64,000 bases of DNA. It comes from Tubiluchus corallicola. Its lineage: Eukaryota > Priapulida > Priapulimorpha > Priapulimorphida > Tubiluchidae. Of this stretch, positions 1 through 12,652 are shown piece by piece. The translations under genes were made by a program, and so were the position numbers. Every line of letters starts with the position of its first letter. The stretch's first letter is position 1. The stretch covers positions 76,501-140,500 of the forward strand of contig JAQGDQ010000417.1 of the NCBI GenBank assembly GCA_030141605.1. The letters run 5' to 3'. Below the pieces are notes generated by a model, which was not told where the DNA came from, made no database searches, and worked only from the letters and a program-made list of their open reading frames with translations.

Positions 1-101
1 GCGGCGAGATCTGTCAGTTTTGATTCGAGTTCGCGCTTCTCCCGGGAGAGCTTCTGCTTCTCCGCACTCTCGTTTTCCAGCTCCGACTCCATAAACTTTA
101 A
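1..101 (-). CDS. MYO18A: Exon 28: coiled coil, cut by the window edge
   Basis: At least 101 nt, entering in phase 0 after acceptor TTTTCAG. Residues 1614-1646. LKFMESELENESAEKQKL and SREKRELESKLTDL match human LKQMEVQLEEEYEDKQKV and REKRELEGKLATL. The gene continues below position 1. Confidence 0.95.
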
Positions 102-189
102 CTGAAAAGAAAAGCAAATCTGTGATTCCCCGTCACACAAAAGATTCAGCAAAGTATGTTAATTTTGCAAAAGTCCAGAGTCGTATTAA

Positions 190-405
190 CGAATAGGGTA
201 ACTAGGCTATAGCCTGGGACGTCAAAGTTATAGGGCATCACATTTTATAGAAAATTCTTATTCTCCTAAGAAAGTGTGTATACTTTCATATCCATGTAAA
301 GGGCACATTTTATAACACACCACAACTAGTTACTGAGCACAGCTTTTACATAAGTGCCACATAACGAACAGGTGCAAGGTATTACACGACACGACAAACA
401 CATTT
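190..405. mobile_element. hAT-like MITE, family C, copy 1 (fragment)
   Basis: Contains AGGGTAACTAGGCTATAGCC, AATTCTTATTCTCCTAAGAA and CATAACGAACAGGTGCAAGG, all shared with the copies at 1,148 and 7,273. It occupies most of the 336-bp intron 27. Confidence 0.75.
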
Positions 406-438
406 TCAATTAATTTATCTGTGTCAGTACACCTGTAC

Positions 439-558
439 CTTTTTGGAAGTGTTTGCTCGCAACTCTTCCATCTCTTGCTCTCGCGTTTCAGCTTCCTTGA
501 CGTGATTTTGTCGCATCTTCTCGTTCTCCATCTCCAAGCGTAACTTGGCTTGTTGCAC
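439..558 (-). CDS. MYO18A: Exon 27: coiled coil
   Basis: 120 nt, phase 0/0, acceptor ATTACAG, donor AAG|GTACAG. Residues 1574-1613. [20 protein letters not shown] matches human [20 protein letters not shown]. The rest (EQEMEELRANTSKK) keeps the heptads. Confidence 0.96.
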
Positions 559-837
559 CTGTAATTAACAAAGAGAAACGGTAACCAACAAAGTTGCTGG
601 CGTTTTTTAGAGACAGATTTTCGCAACAGTGTCGGTTCTCGATCTGCACATTGGTCGCCCGCCATTAGTTAAGTTTTTAATCTATTATTTAATTATCAGA
701 AATGCTTTTACAGTAATAATGGTGTTAAAATGTATACTTTTTGTTGGACTTGAAAATGGGGTAGAGAAAAATCACCCCATCTTCCTTTAAACTATCACAG
801 GTAATTAGAAATTAACGCGCAGGTAAAATCTTCTTAC

Positions 838-930
838 CTGTTGGAGTTGTCCAGCTTGGTCATCAAGTTCGTCCTCTTGGTCTTGGACTTTCTTCTCCAG
901 TTCATGCTTCTCTCTCTTCAGCTTGATCAG
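838..930 (-). CDS. MYO18A: Exon 26: coiled coil
   Basis: 93 nt, phase 0/0, acceptor TTTGCAG, donor CAG|GTAAGA. Residues 1543-1573. LEKKVQDQEDELDDQAGQLQ matches human [20 protein letters not shown] almost exactly. Confidence 0.96.
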
Positions 931-1147
931 CTGCAAAATGCAGGACATGCTTACAATACAGGTAATCAACGAAAATACGTACAGGAAACAGGACCAGGAA
1001 GCGGAACAGGAAACAGGACCAGGAAGGGGAAGGAAGTATGGAAAGTGTTGAAAGGCGGATGAAAGTTTAAGCATTTGATAATAGAATAGCAGAGATGTAT
1101 GTGAAATATACAGCAATACACAGCAAAACTCATTCATGATGAAATGC

Positions 1148-1560
1148 CAGGGGCGTATCTATCAACAGGTTAACTAGGCTGCGGCCTCGGGTGCCGAGTC
1201 TTGAGGGGCACCAGATGTTAGGGATCCAGTGTTAAAAAGTTCTCGTTCTCCTTGGTAAATGTGTATCTTTTCCAATTCAGATAAAGTGAGTATTTTATAA
1301 CACACCACAAACAGTTAATGAAGCAATTTTGTATATAACTGCCATATAACAAACAAGTACAATTATTACATAAAAGTACTACAACCACAAGCACTTTGCT
1401 TAGGGTTTTAAGAACAACGCAAATAAATGTGACTAACAATAGCCATTAAGGTATGAGGTAAGTGTGTTACTAACACACCACAAGTAATTGTGCATTGAGC
1501 ATATGATATAAACGTCCATAGAAGGGACGAGTAGGACTAAACTATCAGCTTCATATGTCC
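1148..1560. mobile_element. hAT-like MITE, family C, copy 2 (right end worn)
   Basis: Starts CAGGGGCGTATCTATCAACA and follows copy 3 through TTATAACACACCACAAACAG, ATAACAAACAAGTAC and GGACTAAACTATCAGCTT. The closing CGCCC terminus is missing. Confidence 0.75.
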
Positions 1561-1615
1561 TATGAAGTTCTTAGAAAACCTGGTATAATACAAAGGTTTT
1601 ACACAGTTGTAACTA

Positions 1616-1991
1616 CACTCATATCTTGGTTAGCCAGACAAAAGCGGGGAGATGTCGGTCCGAATTTGCTGACTGCCCGTATTTACCGACACTAAACTAA
1701 TACAGTAGGCGCCGTGTATTAGACTCATGGTGATGTAGAATCAATCATCTAATTGTCTCAAAAACGTCTAAGCACTGGCCGCTCCTGTGCAAAAGTATAT
1801 AAAAACTGTCAACAATTGACTCAAAACTTCTACATAATTGACTATATTTTTTCCTGTACATGCTTTACACTGATGTAATCATGTAAGCAAACTGACGGCC
1901 CGCCAAGTAGCGGTCAGCTCGCGAAACAGTGGACTGTGTCCGTAGTATGCGGGACTTGTTAACGGTCCAGATTTTGTTTGATATATGAGTG
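1616..1991. mobile_element. TA-flanked MITE, family A, copy 1
   Basis: 376 bp between TA (1,614) and TA (1,992). CACTCATATCTTGGTTAGCC and, reversed, CACTCATATATCAAACAAAA form the terminal repeats. The core is shared with family B. Confidence 0.85.
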
Positions 1992-2454
1992 TAACAAAAA
2001 CATCAAACAGCACACATCAAATAAACACTACAGCGCGCAATAAGGAACTATAATAAAATGTCTGTTTTGTCTGATTTTTTAAAGGAGATTTTGCTTAAAC
2101 TTTGGTTCTTACCTAATAGCTTGAAGCACCTGACACAGATTAAAAAGAAACATAGAAAATCATCATCTCTTTCTGATTTGAGAATTTGCTTGTTTAGCAA
2201 AATTACCACAAAATACAAATATATTCAAGACTTTAAAAAAAATGCGTTAAATGAGTTAAATGAAATTTTTCGTTAAATTAAATTTCTTTGATGCTTATTA
2301 AAAAGAATGATATGAGCTGCAAAAAAGACAATATTTAACTGTTTGTGGTGTCTTACTACAAAGATGTAGTAATTTATAATTGTTTGACCTTTTTAAAACA
2401 GAACTTTTTCGTGCTCTTAAATACACAGCGCTCAATACATACGACAACACTCAC

Positions 2455-2680
2455 TTCTTTATCATCAGCCTTGCCAGTGGTGCCCTCTATGACGGCAATT
2501 TCCGCCTGCAGACGGGCGACTTTTTCGCTCGCCGTTTCATAGTCCTCCTTCAACAAAGCCAGCTTCTGCGCCAGCTGATACTTCTCCCCCTCGATTTCAT
2601 CTCTTTCTCGCTGCAGCACCTCTCTCTTGTAATGCTCATCTCTCAAATCGGCCTGCACCCGGCTCAGCTCGCTGTCAAAT
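2455..2680 (-). CDS. MYO18A: Exon 25: coiled coil
   Basis: 226 nt, phase 2 to 0, acceptor TTTGCAG, donor GAA|GTGAGT. Residues 1467-1542. KFDSELSRVQADLRDEHYKRE and VLQRERDEI match human [21 protein letters not shown] and KLQREKDML. The end (TGKADDKE) replaces human SSQESKDE. Confidence 0.95.
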
Positions 2681-3633
2681 CTGCAAAAATCAAAATACCG
2701 ATCGTAACGAACCGCTCGAAAACGTTTGAAAAGCAAGCAACCCTACTGAGAAAAATCTGAGATTTCCAGTTTCGAATAAGCTGCATTAACCACTACTGTG
2801 TTTGGCAGTCGGGAAGTACCAAGTTCAATTCCCAGCTTTGGTGAGATTCTCAAACATTTTTTTCTTATAACCCAATAATTTGCCAGGTAATAAAGTAATT
2901 AAAATAGTTAAATAGATAATTTAGCCAAGCTGTTATCAACTAATAACAATAAGTTCTCAGGCTTATAAACAAAATAAAGTTTGTGTATGGAAAATGAGAA
3001 AGCAACAAAAAAGTTTGTCTCAACCCCCCAAGGAGTCGAAACAGTGACATTCAGTTCATAAAACGTGATAAACCGTAAGATTAAAAGGAATGTTAGAAAT
3101 GTTTAAGGATATTGCAAAAAGCTCCGACTCAAAAATTTTCTGACATACAAACTACTACTTCCTCTGACGAACAAATACTAATGAATTTAGATTTAATTAT
3201 TCAACCATTTACACAACACAACAAAATACAAGATTTCACAGATTAACAATGCATTGCAGTGCTACTAGCACTGTAGAAGAAATTAACTTATGAGCTACGA
3301 TCAACATGGATAACACTTCATTAATGACATAAACAACAAAAATACGTGAAATGGAGCGAAGCAAACAGATGTGAGCAGACGACAACGATGACGATGACAA
3401 CGACAGTGACATTAATGCTGATGACAACAGTGGTGGCGACGACAATGATAATGAATTGATGTTAATAATGAAGATGAGCCAGAATCGATGATCTAAACCA
3501 AGTTAGCCATTTTTTGCAGTGTTATGAAATATTTCCCCATACGCTCCTTGCAGCAGCATGTCGGCTTCTTTTCATGTGGTTATTGAGTTCATATTAACCG
3601 TTGAACGCTGGATAATAATAGTAGTTAGCTATG

Positions 3634-4073
3634 GTAGCATGTGTCAATGATCGGCAAACGAAAGGCACTGCCTACTTTTTTCACTTGATTACACAACACG
3701 TGTTGTCCGTTGCGCAATGACTTCACAATTAAACATTAAAGTCGTAGCATGTGTCAATGATCAGCAAACGAAAGGCACTGCCTACTTTTTTCACTTGATT
3801 ACACAACACGTGTTGTCCGTTGCGCAATGACTTCACAATTAAACATTAAAGTCGTAGCATGTGTCAATGATCAGCAAACGAAAGGCACTGCCTACTTTTT
3901 TCACTTGATTACACAACACGTGTTGTCCGTTGCGCAATGACTTCACAATTAAACATTAAAGTCGTAGCATGTGTCAATGATCAGCAAACGAAAGGCACTG
4001 CCTACTTTTTTCACTTGATTACACAACACGTGTTGTCCGTTGAGCAATGACTTCACAATTAAACATTAAAGTC
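3634..4073. repeat. Tandem repeat, exactly 110 bp x 4
   Basis: GTAGCATGTGTCAATGATCR...CCTACTTTTTTCACTTGATT then ACACAACACGTGTTGTCCGT repeats at 3,634, 3,744, 3,854 and 3,964. The copies differ at only one or two bases (TCGGCAAACG versus TCAGCAAACG; TTGCGC versus TTGAGC). Each carries the palindrome ACAACACGTGTTGT. Confidence 0.97.
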
Positions 4074-4232
4074 GATCATTGTAAAAACAAACAACGAAAG
4101 CAAATTGATGACATTTGGTCAGGAATATTGTGGTGTTGAGTCACGCTGTTTCGTAGTCCCCGGGAGCTGAGAAATGCTTATACGCGTGCAAACAATTTGA
4201 ATACATTAGCAGTCCGTTGCAGATCATTTGTT

Positions 4233-4690
4233 GGTCGTTTTTAAGTTTTCAAGTTGGTGTATTATATAGGGGCATCCCTAAAAGTACCCCAAAAAAACGA
4301 TTTAAAGTACACTTTTAGTACATTCAGTGAAACCCTGCAAAAATGATTTTTACACCTTAATGAATAAAGAACAGTCGTTTTTAAATGACGAATTTTGCCA
4401 TGGAGAAGGCTTATTTGTCATTCTTACATATTCAAATTGGTGTGTCACATAATGGCACCCCTAACTAAAAAACCTCAAAATTAATTTAATTCTCAGTTTT
4501 AGTAAGTCAGTGAGACTTCGCGAAAATCTCTTTTACTAAATAAAGATCAGTGGCTTTTTTCAACGATGATTTTAATCATGGAGATCACATATTAGCCACT
4601 CTTACGATTTCAAACTCGTGCGTTGTGTAGGGGATGCCCCTAAAGTTCCCCAAAACTAGTTAGTTTTGCTTACAGTTGTGTATAATTTAT
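4233..4690. repeat. Diverged tandem repeat, period about 180 bp
   Basis: TTTCAAGTTGGTGTATTATATAGGGGCATCCCTAAA (4,247), TATTCAAATTGGTGTGTCACATAATGGCACCCCTAA (4,428) and TTTCAAACTCGTGCGTTGTGTAGGGGATGCCCCTAA (4,608) are evenly spaced. Old, about 70% identity. Confidence 0.7.
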
Positions 4691-5368
4691 TTCCTAAGCA
4701 GGTAATCAATTAGTTTAGACGATGCGGAATTGAATCGCTTTAATTCCGTCAAAGTAATTTGTGCATAATGACATCATTAGGATTAGTTTAAAATGCGCGT
4801 GCGCAAGCATCACCACTTAAACTTATTTTGTTAGTCAAAATCTGTGTCGCATTTTCACTACTGGAACTTTCTCAAACATTTTCCCAAATATTAAAATAAG
4901 TGCAACTTTCCAAGGTCTTCCCTTTAAAACTAGTGTTTAGCATTCAGGAATTTATTACACGCGCTAAAATCAAATTTTTATCTGAACTCTGCGTAAAGTT
5001 ATGAATCACTTGCACAGTTTAACGGGTGGAAAGGCATAAAAAGTTGTAAATGTTTGACAGAGTGAGTAGGTCAGTGAGTCAGTCAGTACTGTATCTGCTT
5101 CAAAGCTTTGTTAGAATTCTCTACCGTATTATATTGTCTACATCTAAAATTGTTTCAAACGACCCACCATTTAAAGGGGTGAGCCTAATGGTCTTCGCGC
5201 GAGTTTAAATTTACAAGTTTTATACAGCATTACTGCCGACACAAGCCCTGTATGCAAAAGGGCAGTATGTAAATGGTAAAAAATTTCAAGATGACTTCTT
5301 TAAACTTTATGTAAGTGCAGAGTTTTCTTGTGTTTTAAGTTACACCTTCAAAATTAGGAAACCAGCAA

Positions 5369-5795
5369 TAAAGTCACAGGGAAAAAGTCAGGGAAAAAGC
5401 TCACAGGAAAAAGTCAGGGAAAAAGCTCACAAGAAAAAAATCAGGAAAAAACTTACAGGAAAAAAGTCAGGGAAAAAGCTCACAGGAAAAAAGTCAGGGA
5501 AAAAGCTCACAGGAAAAAGTCAGGGAAAAAGCTCACAGGAAAAAAGTCAGGGAAAAAGCTCACAGTAAAAAAGTCAGGGAAAAAGCTCACAGAATACAGA
5601 AAATCAGGGAAGCTCACAGGAAAAAGCGGGGGTGCAGGGAAAAAGCTCACAGGAAAAAGTCAGGGAAAAAGCTCACAGTAAAAAGTCAGGGAAAAAGCTC
5701 ACAGGAAAAAAGCCAGGGAAAAAGCTCACAGTAAAAAAGTCAGGGAAAAAGCTCACAGGAAAAAAATCAGGAAAAAAGCTCACAGGAAAAAATCA
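5369..5795. repeat. Minisatellite (CAGGGAAAAAGCTCACAGGAAAAAGT)
   Basis: About 16 units of 25-27 bp, varying in A-run length. The Lys/Gly-rich open frame at 5,632-5,814 is an artefact. Confidence 0.94.
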
Positions 5796-6768
5796 CCCAA
5801 TAAGTTTTGGCTAGGGTTAGGGTCAGCTTAAGGTATTTCCTTTTTTTCCTGTGCCTTTTTCTTGTGCTTTTTCAGCAGGATTCATACAATTACACCCCAC
5901 AAGTCAGCAGCGTTATAGAGAGGACCTGGGAGCATTCTGTTGTAAAAAAGATCATTTACCACTCTACCGAACTGATTTATTTATTGTAGGCACGGAATTT
6001 CTCACCCTTGGCAAGTTACGACGCGCGCACATGTTTTCACCGACAGTTAAAAATGTCCGACCTAGATTTGTTGAAGTTAAACACATGCGATGAAAAAATT
6101 TGCTCTATGGAGCACAGGAGGTTAATTTGCAACGTGTGTGTAAAACAGGAACGGAGGACTAGTTTAGAGTACGTGTCACTGAGAGAAGATTGTTCAACTG
6201 TTGGTTAAACCACAGTATAATCTGTGAATAGCACAGAGGTCAATGACTTTGTTAACCCTGTCACTGAATCAAGTGGTTATATTATGGTAGCAAGTTTAGT
6301 GTTTAAAGCAAAACTGGACCCAATCTTAAACTGTAGGTTAAAACAATCCACTCTTTAAAATGTTGAAAGGAAACATACTATTCTTTCAAAAATGACTTAC
6401 GTGAAAGAATTATTAACCCACAAACAGAATTTCACGTTCGTGCCACTAGTTCTTCACGTTTACAAACATTTCGCTATTCGCTAGTAGGACTAGCGCCTGC
6501 ATTTCGAAAATGCATTGCACAAAAAAACAGGCGCTGTTCCTCTCAGTTTAGATGTGTTAGTTTGTGACGAATGTGAGCACAGCAGTAAATTTGAAATTTG
6601 AATATTTATCTTAAAACTTGCCTAGTTTTAGTACAACACACTGGAAATCTTACAGTAGCACTGTACTTCAATTTTCGCTTTCATAAACACGTGCAACACA
6701 CTCGTGGAATATTTTTCATGTTGAAAATTGCTAGTTTGTGACGTCATCACTAGTTGGGCTCGCCTGCC

Positions 6769-6925
6769 ATTAATTAAGTTTTTAATCTATTATCTAATTA
6801 TCAGAAATGCTTTTACAGTAGTAATGGTGTTAAAATGTGTCCCTTTTATCGGACTTGAAAATGGGGAAGTGAAAAATCATCCTGTTTGTAATTTTTTACA
6901 CTCGATTTAAAACTGCTACATTGTT
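6769..6925. repeat. Dispersed repeat, partner of 660-798
   Basis: GCCATTAATTAAGTTTTTAATCTATTATCTAATTATCAGAAATGCTTTTACAGTAGTAATGG is nearly identical to 660-724, continuing with GGACTTGAAAATGGGG. It probably belongs to a larger MITE. Confidence 0.8.
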
Positions 6926-6944
6926 CTGTAAATAATGTAACTCA

Positions 6945-7262
6945 TCTAATCTAATTTAATCTAGTCTGGTCTAATCTAATTTAATCTAGTCTGGTCTAAT
7001 CTAATTTAGTCTAGTCTAATCTAATAAAATTTAATCTAGTCAGATCTAATCTGATTTAATCTAGTCTGGTCTAATCTAATTTAATCTAGACTGATCTAAT
7101 CTAATTTAATCTAGTCTGATCTAATCTAATTTAATCTACAGTAATTTAAAATAATCTAGTCTAAGCTTGCCTCACATGGCCCATTATGATTAAATTTAAT
7201 CTAGCCTAACCCAAGCTAGACTAGTCCAGTCTACCCTAATCTGGTCTTATTTAGTCTAACAT
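6945..7262. repeat. Minisatellite of TCTAATCTAATTTAATCTAG units
   Basis: Units of 20-35 bp built from (T)CTAATCTAATTTAATCTAGTCTGG. Purely AT-biased and homogeneous in its first half. Confidence 0.93.
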
Positions 7263-7272
7263 GGTCTAATCG

Positions 7273-7664
7273 CAGGGGCGTATTGGGCGCCAAAGTTTGT
7301 GGGCGTCACATTTCAGAAAAAATTCTTATTCTCCTCAGAAAATGTGTAACTTTCATATTCATAAAAAGGGTGCATTTTATAACACACCGCAGGCAGTTAC
7401 TGAGGTGCAGCTTTTATATAAGTGCCACATAACGAACAGGTGCAAGGTATTACACAACAAGCAGCTTCGGAGCCTGCTCGAATGTAAGCGCTATGCAAGT
7501 ACATGTAATTAATAATGACCACACAGAAACTATGTTAATAGTGTTTCTAACACACCACAAGTAATTTTTCTATCTGCACTTTACATAAACAACCATAAAT
7601 TCACAATAGAGGTGAGGGGGACAGAACTATCAGCTTAGGGCGTCGTTAAGTTTTGATACGCCCG
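7273..7664. mobile_element. hAT-like MITE, family C, copy 3 (complete)
   Basis: 392 bp from CAGGGGCGTATTGGGCG to TTTTGATACGCCCG, with 8-bp flanks TCTAATCG and TCTAATCT. The target lies within the TCTAATCT minisatellite at its left. The interior matches 1,148-1,560 and 190-405. Confidence 0.88.
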
Positions 7665-8589
7665 TCTAATCTACACTAATCTAATCTAACTCACCCACTG
7701 ACTTCGACCCATCTACTCTCAGTTAAATTTTGAGTATTATGATTTTGAGTATTATAAATTTTGAGTATGAGCTGGCCAAGTGACCATAAACCGGAAGAAA
7801 GTGGGAGATAAATTTTTACAAAGTCCTTGTTTCCGCGGCCAAAAACAGCAATTTGCTTCAACCCTCACGTGAACATCGATGTTTAATCACGAAGCCCAAG
7901 AACATGTGCAGAGTAATAAGAAGCCATAAAATTAGGTGATAGTTTTCGTCTGCTGATCATTAACACGTGCTGGCACAGCTAACTACTAGTATTACCAAGT
8001 GTTTTATAAACTGAATAGCCTCATATGTAAATATGCAGCAATGACTTTATTATTGTAATTCATATTGTAATTTGCGATAGAAAATTATTTCTACAGGACC
8101 AGGACCAGACTATTACCTTATGGGACCCTAGGCTAACGAAATTATGCCCCCCTCGCAACAGCGGTCCTCTATCTCAAAAAAGGGGCCTCAAAGAAAGGCC
8201 ATTTTTTAAAATTGGGTTTTCAAGCTGCTGGGCCTTTTTTAAAGCTGAAATTTTATTTTGCTAAATGAATTATTTAGCAATACAAAATATTAAAATGTTA
8301 TACTTATTTTTCAAAAAAAAAAAATTTTAGCATGGTGTCTCAATCTTCGCCCCACCCAAGCTTGAGGGCCTATGATGCAGCCTATACTAGGCTATAGGGT
8401 AACCAGCCCTGGTCAGGACTTTGTCGCGCCATTTGCGAATATTTAAAACACACGTTAAATTTACTGTTTAAGCCAGGAATTACCTGGAATAAATCTTATT
8501 TGACACGTTTCCCGGCACTGGCTGGGTGTCTCGTAAGTTCTCTTACATCGTAAAAAAATATCGAACCCTGCCAGAGATGTTAATGGTAC

Positions 8590-10206
8590 TGACATTATAA
8601 GCTGAAACCCGAAATTTGGGAAACGCAGGAAACCGATACTGAATGGAAATCATTTCCGCAAAACATACTACTATTAAAACTGAAAAATGGCAAAATTATG
8701 AAGTACGCAAAATACTTTGTTTTTGTTTACAAGTTTCCTTTTATTTGCTCTGATTCAAACTTGATGAAATCGGTAAGCAACAAAAGTTTGCATTACATAA
8801 CAGTTGAACTTAAGGTGCATTCAAACAAGCGAATTTTCTGTCGCATGTTTTCTCTCTGACAGTAAACTCGCAAGTGTGAACTGCTTTACGAGTTACTGTA
8901 GGCAAGTTATTGCTAACATTCAGACAGCTGCTGCTAATTGACTTCGTGCAAGTTACTGTCTAGTGTGAACACCTCGGGGAGTTACTCTCGACATGACTTT
9001 GTGTGAGTTACTGTCTAGTGTGAACACCTCGGGGAGTTACTCCCGACACAACTTTGTGAGTGTAACTGTCTAGTGTGAACACCTTGGGGAGTTACTCTCA
9101 ACACGACTTTGTGTGAGTGAGCGTCTATTGTGAACACCTCGGGGAGTTACTCTCGACATGATTTGTGTGAGTTACTGTCTAGTGTGAACACCTCAGGGAG
9201 TTACTCACGACATGACTTTGTGTGAGTTACTGTCGAGTGTGAACACCTTGGGCAGTTACTCTCGACACGACATTGTGTGAGCTACTGTCTAGTGTGAATG
9301 CCTCGGGGAGTTACTCTCGGTTACTCTCGACACGACTTTGTGTGAGTTACTGTTTAGTGTAAACATCTCGGGGAGTTACTCTCGAGACTTACTGTCTAGT
9401 GTGAATGCCTCGGGGAGTTACACTCGACACTTACTGTCTAGTGTGAATGTCTCAGGAAGTTACTCTCGACACGACTTTGTGTGAGTTAGTGTTTAGTGTA
9501 AACATCTCGGAGAGTTACACTCGACACTTACTGTCTAGTGTGAATGTCTCGGGGAGTTACTCTTAACACTTCTCGCAGTGAACAGAAAAAGGACAGTCAG
9601 GTCGCGGTTACTGTTGGAGAGTAACTCGCAGCAAGTTTTGCTCTCTAGTATGAGCACACTTGCAAGTTAACTTGGCGAGAAAGCTCACAATTCTGAATGA
9701 ATGAATGCGTTGCAAAATTAGAAACCTGGAATTCAATTCATAGTTCAGTTCTAGAAATGCAACTAGAAGAGAAAGTTTGGAAATAAATGCTTAAAACAAC
9801 CAACAAACTATATTTTGTGAATATTTTGTTGTCTATAATTCATAAATTATAAAATTGAGCTTGGAATGCTCTAATTACACTTTTACATTTCGGTTAATTG
9901 TAACTGGATACTTCACTGAATAATTGCACTCGGCACTGAAGATATGCCCCATTGCTGTAAAAAGCTGACTTTGACATGCACAGTACAAGTAAATTTCACC
10001 CCATCTGAACTATTTTAGCTAAGATTTTCCAGCAGTTTTTTTAACAAAGGAGAAAAGAAAAAGTTGGATACACACAAACTCTCAGAAAAATACTTCCCAA
10101 AATAACCAAACTTTTGGCCACGAAATCGAATAAATTTCGACAAAAATTAAATTGACCCGAAAGTGCAATTAACGGCAAACCGAAACGAAAATTCTGTTAC
10201 GGTAAC
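8590..10206. mobile_element. hAT-like element family H, copy 1, split by an array
   Basis: The left part (8,590-8,780: AACCGATACTGAATGG...AATACTTTGTTTTTGTTT) and right part (9,930-10,206: GGCACTGAAGATATGCC...GGTAACAG) match copies at 15,471 and 60,680. Between them lies the minisatellite at 8,940-9,665. Confidence 0.65.
8940..9665. repeat. Minisatellite, units of about 55-60 bp
   Basis: About 12 units of TTACTGTCTAGTGTGAACAC then CTCGGGGAGTTACTCTCGAC, ACGACTTTGTGTGAG. Some units are shortened to about 45 bp. A single related piece lies at 15,117-15,195. Confidence 0.92.
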
Positions 10207-10664
10207 AGCTTTGATTAATTGTCACCTACGAATGCAGTGACGGCTCGAAGCTGAAATTAGTGGGGGTGCTGCTTCAGAAACTTTTTAGCCATTGTTTTAA
10301 CTGTGTAAAACGAAACAAACATGCAATTCTAATGTTGTAATTTGTAATTGTAATTTTAAAGTTTACTTATGAGTCTATATATAAACTTGATAAAATCCTA
10401 AAAAAAAATATTTTTTTGGTTACTAATAACCTAAACTGTAGCAGTTCAAGCTCGACTCATTCATGGTAAGCATGTGACAAATGACGACAAACTGTGTGAG
10501 AGACAGTGCTTTCTCTACCTGAGCTCAGACATGTGTACAACAGCCAAACACCGCATTGCTGGAGCGAACTGTGCTGGGCTGTGAAGCAAACAGTACTACC
10601 CTCACATGCTCAGCTTCCGTACCTATACACGAGCCGCCACTGCGCGAATGAGAAACTAACTCAC

Positions 10665-10819
10665 TTGCGCTGCTTCTTCTCCAACTGATTGTTTCTCGAC
10701 GATTGCGTGTCGTGATGGTGCTTAACATCCTCAAGTTCCGTCTGTAGCTTGTTGGCTTTACGCTTCCAGTTGTGAAGTTGAACGGACGTTTCCTCCGTCT
10801 CTTGTACAGCGTCAGCAAG
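10665..10819 (-). CDS. MYO18A: Exon 24: coiled coil
   Basis: 155 nt, phase 0 to 2, acceptor TTTTTCAG, donor CAA|GTGAGT. Residues 1416-1466. KRKANKLQTELEDVKHHHD and NNQLEKKQRK match human KKKCQRLTAELQDTKLHLE and NHELEKKQRR. The exon sits alone between two of the longest introns (6.0 and 8.0 kb). Confidence 0.95.
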
Positions 10820-10959
10820 CTGAAAAAAAAACAGGATGATTCATCACATCTAACTCCACTTTCAAATATGGTAGAAAATATACATTTTAACATGTGCAAC
10901 ACAGCTTTCAAAAGTGTGTACTACGTCACAAACGAACACGTCTGAACAAGCATTACTCC

Positions 10960-11305
10960 TACTGATTTTTTCAGTGAGTCGACTGATTAATCTGTTTCTC
11001 TTGACACTCTCATGTGAATCTAATCTTCATTTTCAACATCATCTCATTCACTTTTCATTTCATTTTTGCTTTTTTATCCCTGCCCTTTTACATCTTCTCT
11101 TTCCATTTTGCCTTCTGCTCGCTCCTGTACAAGTCTATCTTCTTGTTCTGAGCCGATATATCAATTTATGGCAAATTTAAACGAATTAAAAATTTTTTTT
11201 GTTGTAATAACCACTAGTTTTGTAAAATATGTAATAACGTTGTATTTACGGCATTTTGGAAATAAATTGAATTAAACTAAACTAAACTAAACTAAATTAA
11301 ACCAA
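10960..11305 (+). mobile_element. Possible retroposon 3' tail
   Basis: Ends GGAAATAAATTGAATTAAACTAAACTAAACTAAACT: an AATAAA signal followed by a short (AAACT)n tail, as in some LINE 3' ends. Nothing upstream shows coding similarity, so this is a weak call. Confidence 0.3.
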
Positions 11306-11937
11306 CTAGAAGGTACGGTGCCTGTTTTTGTGCAATGCGCTTCCCAGATAGAGGAACGAGCCACACGAAGGTTTATGTGGTTATGATTGCTTCATGCAAG
11401 TTATTCTTAAAATACATTGTTGTCACTTCGTGTACTTCATAGATTATGTTGTTTTGAACTATGGTTTAAGACTCGGCCTGCTTTTTGCTTAAAAGAAGCA
11501 AAAATGAAATGGGTAGCTTAAGACACAAACATAATTTACGAGGTTAAATTAATAATTTAAAGGAAAACTGGACGATTGTTTAGACTCAATCTCATTTTAA
11601 TTTACTGTCCAAAATATACATTTTCTTGCCTATAAAAGTTAACAATTGTTTCTTATATTTGAATAATTAGCTCAGAAAGTTAATTAACGGCAACCGAACA
11701 CATCTATTGCGGATGTCAGAAACTAACCACAGTTTGGGCAATGGCAGGCATCTTCCCTTGCATGATGTCACGAAAAATGGGCTTTACATTATATGACGTC
11801 AGAAACTAACACAGCAGTTCATGATCATGGTTATCACAGTACCGCCTTCTATTTGTCGGCCACGCAAATGTGACAAAAAGGCGTCGCTGCCAATCTTAGT
11901 AGATTCACTGAGCCGCGCATAGGTTTGAAAGTTTGAC

Positions 11938-12060
11938 GAAATTTAAGTATCCGAGGTAATTATTATTTAATCTAAGCTTTCATTTAAAATAAGCTATTGT
12001 AGTTTTCAATATTTTAGAGCATTTTTATTCTGAACTCGTGTTTGCACAATCATCTGGTTT
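11938..12060. repeat. Dispersed repeat G, copy 1
   Basis: Partner of 36,598-36,715 (TAATTATTATTTAATCTAAG then CTTTCATTTAAAATAAGCT). Class unknown. Confidence 0.75.
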
Positions 12061-12652
12061 TCCTTTAAACGAATGACAAACTCCAATAATCGTTTGAAAA
12101 TGTCGTTTTACTGTCATTTGCAGGAAAAAATTCTTTTGATTAAATGATAATCAGGTTATGCATGCTTCCCTTTCCCCTTTTCTAGTTGCCAGCAACAAAA
12201 TTGAATCAAACAGTACATATACATATAATATAGTACAGTACATATATACATATACATATAATATACATTTTAAATTAATCAAATGAAAAGCAAGAAGAAC
12301 AGCAGAAAAAACAAGAAAGATACACCATTAGCAACATATTGGAAAAAAGGGAGGCCAATGCTACAGCCAAAAAATAAGAATGATTCAGTCTAAAACACGA
12401 TTTCAACAACTCAACACTGAAATCCAAAGAAAAGCAGCTCTGTGACAATGCTAGCTTTTAAGGCCATAAATTGGAGTCTCACAAAAAACAATAGAAATCC
12501 AGCAAATTTGTCGAGGCGGATGATAGCATCACAAAACGTCTGGAATTTTAAAATATAATAGACTAAAAATTGTTTAAATCATAAATATCATTAAGGTGCC
12601 AAGCGAATGAAAAAAGAGCCCGTCCAATACGATATCACACGTACGTTAAAAG

